From Methanomethylovorans sp. PtaU1.Bin073 (GTDB lineage: Archaea > Halobacteriota > Methanosarcinia > Methanosarcinales > Methanosarcinaceae), in NCBI GenBank assembly GCA_002067265.1, contig MVQW01000309.1:1-9400 (forward strand): a stretch of 9,400 nucleotides of DNA, written 5' to 3'. How positions within the stretch are numbered: position 1 is the first letter of the stretch; the number at the start of each line of letters is the position of its first letter. The translations under genes were made by a program, and so were the position numbers. The notes below the pieces were generated by a model that saw only the letters and a list, made by a program, of their open reading frames with translations, was not told the origin of the DNA and searched no databases. Below, piece by piece: positions 6,517 to 9,400 of the stretch.

Positions 6517-7267
6517 TGCCAAGTTCTTGAAACACTATTTCCCTGAACTTTATAGCATCCTCAAATCCAGGTTTGATTTTTAATGATTGATTAAAAGCTT
6601 CGAGGGCTTCTTCATACCTTTTTTGCTTAAAAAGTATTTTTCCTTTGCAATACCATGCCTCTGCATTATCCATTTGAATCCTTGAAGATGAATTAAGTGG
6701 GATCCATGTGAACCGTGGGAACTGGAATTGAAGGGGATGAGAGCATGCTATGGACTGGTCAAAAGCCGCAAGTGCAGCTTCATAATTTCTAAGTTCTCTT
6801 AGTACATTTCCCTTGCAGTACCATCCTTCGGGAAAATCCCCATATTTTTCCAATGCAGTTTCCAGATTAATCAAAGCTTCATCATATCTCTGAGCTGCAT
6901 AAAGCACAAAGCCTTTTCTGAACAGAATTTCGGGATCATCTGGGAATTTCACGAGTATTTTTTCAAGAAGTTCAAGTGATGTATGGTATTGCTCCAACAT
7001 ATAGTGTGCATAGATTTTGCTGTACCACGAATTAATAAGATTTGATGTTAATCCTTTTGCTGCTTCATGATCATCATCGAGTTTGAGCATACATATCTCT
7101 TCTGCCCATAGTTGCTCTGCCAGATCATAAGCAACTATGGCCTGCTCAAATTTGTGCATCTTAAGAAGAATATATCCTTTATTATAAGCCTGCAACGCAT
7201 CATTATGCGTCTTTTTGATGCTTTTCTTTGCAGCATCAACAGTAAAAAATTTGTCAAGGAATTTCAT
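6497..7267 (-). CDS. Tetratricopeptide repeat (TPR) protein
   Basis: A 256-residue soluble protein with no signal peptide or membrane segment. It carries about five TPR units, which form helical scaffolds for protein binding: about 22-55 (AYNKGYILLKMHKFEQAIVA), 78-111 (WYSKIYAHYMLEQYHTSLEL), 112-145 (LFRKGFVLYAAQRYDEALIN), 146-179 (WYCKGNVLRELRNYEAALAA) and 202-235 (WYCKGKILFKQKRYEEALEA). Spacing is 34 residues between units 2-3 and 3-4. Extra segments of about 20 and 22 residues separate units 1-2 and 4-5. Start: ATG with GGAGGG (7275-7280) upstream. The tail is lysine/asparagine-rich (GKNKNNK). It converges on the receiver gene and is not part of that operon. TPR proteins of this type are common in Methanosarcinales, and no specific function can be given. 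An AT-rich TTATTTAAT (7295-7303 on the minus strand) is a weak promoter candidate. Confidence 0.88.
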   Translation of the reverse strand: MKFLDKFFTVDAAKKSIKKTHNDALQAYNKGYILLKMHKFEQAIVAYDLAEQLWAEEICMLKLDDDHEAAKGLTSNLINSWYSKIYAHYMLEQYHTSLELLEKILVKFPDDPEILFRKGFVLYAAQRYDEALINLETALEKYGDFPEGWYCKGNVLRELRNYEAALAAFDQSIACSHPLQFQFPRFTWIPLNSSSRIQMDNAEAWYCKGKILFKQKRYEEALEAFNQSLKIKPGFEDAIKFREIVFQELGKNKNNK

Positions 7268-7447
7268 TGATCAACCCTCCACTGTGAACTAAGGATTAAA
7301 TAACCCCTCTAAGACTGAATTTTTCATTTGTGACATCTTATGTTTTATTGTAGGAGGAACTTGGTTCAGTGGATGTGCTGCTGGCTTCAGGCATAGTCAA
7401 GGGTTCCAATCCTAAAGCAGTTCTTATATCTCGTAAGCAAGGTCTCA

Positions 7448-7594
7448 TCATATATCTAAATACCAAGGTAAGCTAAGCCAGCTGATAAACAGCATGACAA
7501 CAGCTATACCAGTCTTTTTGCCATGGATATGTTCATGTTGAACTATTCCGGATATAACATTAAGCCATGTGAAAATGACAATACCATGATCAAA
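7448..7594 (-). pseudogene. Possible remnant of a membrane protein
   Basis: After two in-frame stops following the decayed gene upstream, the same minus-strand frame reopens for 49 residues. It encodes two hydrophobic stretches, GIVIFTWLNVISGIV and TGIAVVMLFISWLSLPWYL, separated by QHEHIHGKK. There is no ATG, GTG or TTG start in a useful place. It may be part of the same decayed locus or chance. The plus strand here also has a short 40-codon open stretch (7354-7476, GSVDVLLASGIVKGSNPKAV) with no start, of equally uncertain meaning. Confidence 0.25.
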
Positions 7595-7606
7595 TTACTT
7601 CTGTTC

Positions 7607-7907
7607 TTATACCCTTAATCGGCATCCAATTCCATAAAGAATTCTTTCGACAACAGCCCAAACATTGTCAGGTTCCTTGTATACAAATATGCTGATACGG
7701 TAAATAACACTCTTTTTCCCGTCAAGGGGTATGTGTCAATGATCTCAGATCCAACTATATTCGAATTGTATAAGAGAAAATCCAATAGGATAGTAGGATC
7801 ACTTTCTGATTCAGCATCTTGCCCGCGAAATACAGCATTATGCCATACACAGGGCTCATGAAACTGCGCGATTTCGTCACATTGAAATCAAACCTGTTAC
7901 TTCTTGC
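7607..7907 (-). pseudogene. Decayed coding sequence readable across three frames
   Basis: No intact ORF is present, but consecutive minus-strand frames give protein-like text that joins into one of about 95-100 residues. Frame 1 (from 7907, stop TAG 7757-7755) reads RFDFNVTKSRSFMSPVYGIM then LYFAGKMLNQK. Frame 2 (open 7887-7615, no ATG before its last third) reads SDPTILLDFLLYNSNIVGSE. Frame 3 (7735-7607) reads HIPLDGKKSVIYRISIFVYK, then EPDNVWAVVERILYGIGCRL and RV before TAA. Frame changes are needed near 7805 and 7736. I do not recognise the family. Sequencing error could mimic this, but two shifts in 300 bases and no clear start favour a degraded gene. Confidence 0.5.
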
Positions 7908-7966
7908 TTAGCCATTCATTTTGCTGTTTTCCTTTTGGGGAACAGTGTGATCCAACAGTCATATAT

Positions 7967-8004
7967 ACTACATATGCACTATATGTAGCATATCCACTAC
8001 ATAT
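7967..8004. promoter_or_regulatory. Palindrome and direct repeat of CTACATAT upstream of the secreted-protein gene
   Basis: CTACATAT (7968-7975) and ATATGTAG (7981-7988) form a perfect 8-bp inverted repeat with a 5-bp spacer. ACTACATAT (7967-7975) recurs directly at 7996-8004. The repeats are interleaved with TATA-like sequence (ATATATAC at 7961-7968 and ACATATAT at 7999-8006). They look like an operator overlapping the promoter, perhaps for the ArsR-like regulator encoded about 900 bp downstream (inference). Confidence 0.5.
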
Positions 8005-8032
8005 ATCTGAAATGAATTCAAGAGGCAACAAG

Positions 8033-8479
8033 ATGAGAAACAGAACAATAGCAATACTTGCAATAGTACTTCTTACAGGGTTGGCTGCAACTGCCCTAGT
8101 AAGTGCTGAGACACCTCTCTTGCAGCGTGCTCCCGGTTATGTAGGAGGATTTTGCAACTGGGGTGCAGGTGTGAATGGATATGGCCCAGGTTACTGCACT
8201 GCCTATGTAGGTCAGGAACTCAAGGTGAAGACTGTAGATGAAGCTCTTATGATAGCCAAAGAGAATATTTCAGCTGCTGTAACAGAAGATGATATTTACC
8301 AGATGAGGAGATGGTGGGTAGTCTATTACACTGTAGATGACACTGCCAAGCAAGGCCGCATCGATGCATATACAGGCGAGGTTTACCCTGACTTCTTCGC
8401 TTCACAATATACTGCCATGGGCCAGTATAGACAGGGAATGGGCAGGGGTTATGGCATGATGGGTGTGAGGAGATATTAA
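8033..8479 (+). CDS. Small secreted PepSY-like protein
   Basis: A 148-residue predicted exported protein. A signal peptide is clear: MRNR, then the hydrophobic run TIAILAIVLLTGLAATALV with a probable cut after Ser-Ala at residue 25. Cys41 and Cys55 in the mature part could form a disulfide. Residues about 64-120 (VKTVDEALMIAKENI, then RRWWVVYYTVDD and GRIDAYTGEVYPD) resemble a PepSY-type domain, which is usually extracytoplasmic. The C-terminus is rich in Gly, Met, Arg and Tyr (GMGRGYGMMGVRRY), as in some metal-binding envelope proteins, though no metal site is proven. Start: the frame is open from 7904, but ATG 8033 has AGAGG 7 nt upstream and begins exactly at the signal peptide; ATG 8012 is a less likely alternative. 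It lies upstream of a membrane protein and an ArsR-like regulator. Function unknown. Confidence 0.82.
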   Translation: MRNRTIAILAIVLLTGLAATALVSAETPLLQRAPGYVGGFCNWGAGVNGYGPGYCTAYVGQELKVKTVDEALMIAKENISAAVTEDDIYQMRRWWVVYYTVDDTAKQGRIDAYTGEVYPDFFASQYTAMGQYRQGMGRGYGMMGVRRY

Positions 8480-8528
8480 ATCCCATCTCCATTTCTTGAA
8501 TATTATGAAGTGCTCTTTAAATCCGAAA

Positions 8529-8545
8529 AAACATATATTATTTAT
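8529..8545 (+). promoter_or_regulatory. Candidate TATA box for the small membrane protein gene
   Basis: AAACATATATTATTTAT contains an archaeal box A (CATATATT, 8532-8539). Transcription would start near 8560, almost at ATG 8562. That leaves either a leaderless message or a short leader carrying GAGGTGA (8574-8580) before the TTG at 8586. It suggests this gene can be transcribed separately from the upstream secreted-protein gene. Confidence 0.45.
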
Positions 8546-8585
8546 TAAAAAATGACTGTTTATGGAACATATAGAGGTGAATTTC

Positions 8586-8804
8586 TTGGTAGGCATGATG
8601 GGATATGGCATTTATGGCGGTTTCCTTGGTTTGTTTGTCGAACTATTGATTATACTTATTATAGTCGTAGTTGTGGTCATGTTGCTTAACAGATCTAATT
8701 TTGTAGGTTCAGGTAACAATGAGAGGCTCGTGAAGGTAGAAAAGGACGTGGAAGAGATCAAGAAAACAGTGGAAGAGATAAGGAACAAGCTCAATGAAAT
8801 CTGA
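8586..8804 (+). CDS. Small membrane protein with C-terminal coiled coil
   Basis: About 72 residues from TTG 8586. Layout seen: a short glycine-rich N-terminus (VGMMGYGIYGGFLG), one transmembrane helix (FVELLIILIIVVVVVMLLN), a short linker (RSNFVGSGNN) and a charged heptad-like coiled coil (ERLVKVEKDVEEIKKTVEEI then RNKLNEI). The coiled coil probably faces the cytoplasm and drives oligomerisation. Start choice: GAGGTGA (8574-8580) sits 5 nt before TTG 8586. Alternatives are ATG 8562 (80 residues, possible leaderless start) and ATG 8595. The GMMGYG of its N-terminus echoes the GYGMMG of the secreted protein before it. It ends 63 bp before the ArsR-like gene. I do not recognise a named family; the layout is superficially PspB-like, but homology is not claimed. 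Confidence 0.7.
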   Translation: MVGMMGYGIYGGFLGLFVELLIILIIVVVVVMLLNRSNFVGSGNNERLVKVEKDVEEIKKTVEEIRNKLNEI

Positions 8805-8867
8805 TCTCAAAAGATAGACTTATAGCGATCGAAAGTATAATAGGGCTGGCTCAGAGATGGTTCCTGA

Positions 8868-9161
8868 ATGACCCAATCACTTGAACAAATAGTACACATA
8901 GGGGAAGCACTGGCTCATCCAGTGAGAATACAATTATTGTACATGCTGTCTGAAAGGGAAAGATACATCTATGAGCTTGCCAAAGATCTGAATCTTTCAA
9001 GGCAGGTAGTGGACCTGCACCTCAAGCGCCTTGAAAAAGCAGGCTTTGTGGAAAGTGACCTGCGGCTTGAAGAGAACGATATGCGTGCAAAGAAGTTTTT
9101 CCGTTTGAAGGAGTTTGATGTGAAACTTTGTACAGCTGATCTGAAAGATATATTCAGATGA
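8868..9161 (+). CDS. Small ArsR-like winged-helix regulator
   Basis: A 97-residue predicted DNA-binding protein consisting of little more than one winged helix. Seen: EALAHPVRIQLLYMLSERER (13-32), the typical first helices of ArsR-type domains; the helix-turn-helix YELAKDLNLSRQVVDLHLKR (35-54); a short LEKAGFVESDL; and a wing with RAKKFFRLKEFD (73-84). No CxC metal-binding motif of classical ArsR/SmtB sensors is present, so an arsenic or zinc role should not be assumed. The single-domain length suggests a dimer. Start: ATG 8868; the upstream GAGATGG (8854-8860) is only a fair ribosome site. It lies 63 bp after the small membrane protein and may regulate that gene and the secreted-protein gene, where palindromic repeats occur (inference). 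Confidence 0.85.
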   Translation: MTQSLEQIVHIGEALAHPVRIQLLYMLSERERYIYELAKDLNLSRQVVDLHLKRLEKAGFVESDLRLEENDMRAKKFFRLKEFDVKLCTADLKDIFR

Positions 9162-9170
9162 TTCATTCTA

Positions 9171-9209
9171 TTTTTGAAAAAAGGATGCTTCAATATATTT
9201 GTATTGAAG
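9171..9209 (+). terminator. Hairpin and T run after the ArsR-like gene
   Basis: A T5 run (9171-9175) follows the stop by 9 bases. It is followed by a perfect 8-bp inverted repeat, CTTCAATA (9188-9195) and TATTGAAG (9202-9209), with a 6-base loop, and a second T run (9222-9226). The arrangement fits transcription termination between this gene and the convergent zinc-ribbon gene. Confidence 0.45.
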
Positions 9210-9277
9210 ACCACTCCCCAGTTTTTCAGATTGCCGAGTTAAAAGAAGTCAAAAGAAAGATGGGGTGTGAGCGTTAG

Positions 9278-9284
9278 AAAAAAG
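9278..9284 (-). terminator. Oligo-T signal after the zinc-ribbon gene
   Basis: Read on the minus strand, a run of six T (plus-strand A run at 9278-9283) begins two bases after the TAA stop of the partial gene. It is a plausible archaeal oligo-U terminator; no stem is needed or seen. Confidence 0.4.
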
Positions 9285-9285
9285 C

Positions 9286-9400
9286 TTAAATCTTTGATGA
9301 GCTGCTTGACTCCAGGCAGTGGATTGTACAGTACATCTCCTTGCGTGCTGATTTGCTCTGAACATACATTTTACTACCGCAGTTCTGACAGGTTACAGTT
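9286..9400 (-). CDS. C-terminal end of a zinc-ribbon protein (runs off the right edge)
   Basis: The minus strand is open from the right edge to TAA at 9288-9286, giving 37 residues in frame from 9399. They carry two cysteine pairs: TCQNCGSKMYVQSK (CxxC) and EMYCTIHCLE (CxxxC), followed by a serine-rich tail, SSSSSKI. Four cysteines in this order suggest a zinc ribbon, which binds nucleic acid or protein. The start and most of the protein lie outside the window, so the family is not identified. The reading is supported by the cysteine pattern, a T6 run just after the stop, and the lack of any competing open frame. It is convergent with the ArsR-like gene. Confidence 0.6.
   Translation of the reverse strand, partial: TVTCQNCGSKMYVQSKSARKEMYCTIHCLESSSSSKI

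Noticed and set aside
7351..7414. tRNA-like stretch with GGTTCAGTGG and GGGTTCCAATCC
   Set aside because: It recalls D-arm and T-arm text, but the T-stem does not pair, position 57 is not a purine, no anticodon stem forms, and there is no acceptor stem.
7755..7757. TAG in the decayed gene read as pyrrolysine
   Set aside because: The frame after this TAG is not protein-like and soon stops. The sense text continues in other frames, which fits frameshift decay rather than readthrough.
7904..8032. N-terminal extension of the secreted protein from the upstream TTG
   Set aside because: The extension covers the promoter-like repeats, and the signal peptide begins cleanly at ATG 8033 with a ribosome site before it.
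8469..8490. GGAGAT/ATCTCC hairpin at the end of the secreted-protein gene as a terminator
   Set aside because: The stem is only 6 bp, it overlaps the stop codon, and no adjacent T run follows.
1..9400. CRISPR arrays, insertion sequences, integrase genes or rRNA
   Set aside because: No regularly spaced repeats, transposase motifs, terminal repeats with target duplications or rRNA-like sequence were seen on either strand.

Overview
The window looks like chromosomal DNA of a methylotrophic methanogen of the family Methanosarcinaceae. I favour a Methanolobus-, Methanococcoides- or Methanomethylovorans-like organism, but the genus is a guess. The main evidence is at the left edge: a monomethylamine corrinoid protein gene (mtmC) followed on the same strand by the start of the monomethylamine methyltransferase gene (mtmB), whose full-length relatives contain pyrrolysine. 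Archaeal-style TATA boxes, GGAGG ribosome sites, FilR1/Msr-type regulators and a dCache/HisKA_2 kinase all fit. None of the ten stop codons visible in the window is TAG, as expected of an organism that reads TAG as pyrrolysine.

Layout. Positions 1-1014 (minus): mtmC then mtmB (partial). Positions 1015-1422: a divergent promoter region rich in repeats, including a perfect 9-bp inverted repeat. Positions 1423-6353 (plus): two tandem paralogous FilR1/Msr-like winged-helix regulators, a 957-residue membrane histidine kinase (dCache sensor, HAMP-like repeats, two PAS domains, HisKA_2, HATPase) and a receiver-only response regulator joined to the kinase gene. Positions 6497-7267 (minus, convergent): a TPR protein. 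Positions 7268-8011: no intact gene, but a decayed coding sequence on the minus strand that must be read through three frames. Positions 8033-9161 (plus): a secreted PepSY-like protein, a small membrane/coiled-coil protein and a small ArsR-like regulator. Positions 9286-9400 (minus): the C-terminal end of a zinc-ribbon protein that runs off the window.

How the parts may work together. MtmC and MtmB move methyl groups from monomethylamine into methanogenesis. The Msr-like pair, kinase and receiver are divergent from mtmCB and share its promoter region, so the simplest hypothesis is a local sensory circuit controlling monomethylamine use. It recalls the FilI/FilR genes of Methanothrix and the MsmS/Msr gene neighbourhoods of Methanosarcina. 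The ligand and the regulatory link are inference. The right-hand trio looks like a separate small envelope-associated unit with its own regulator.
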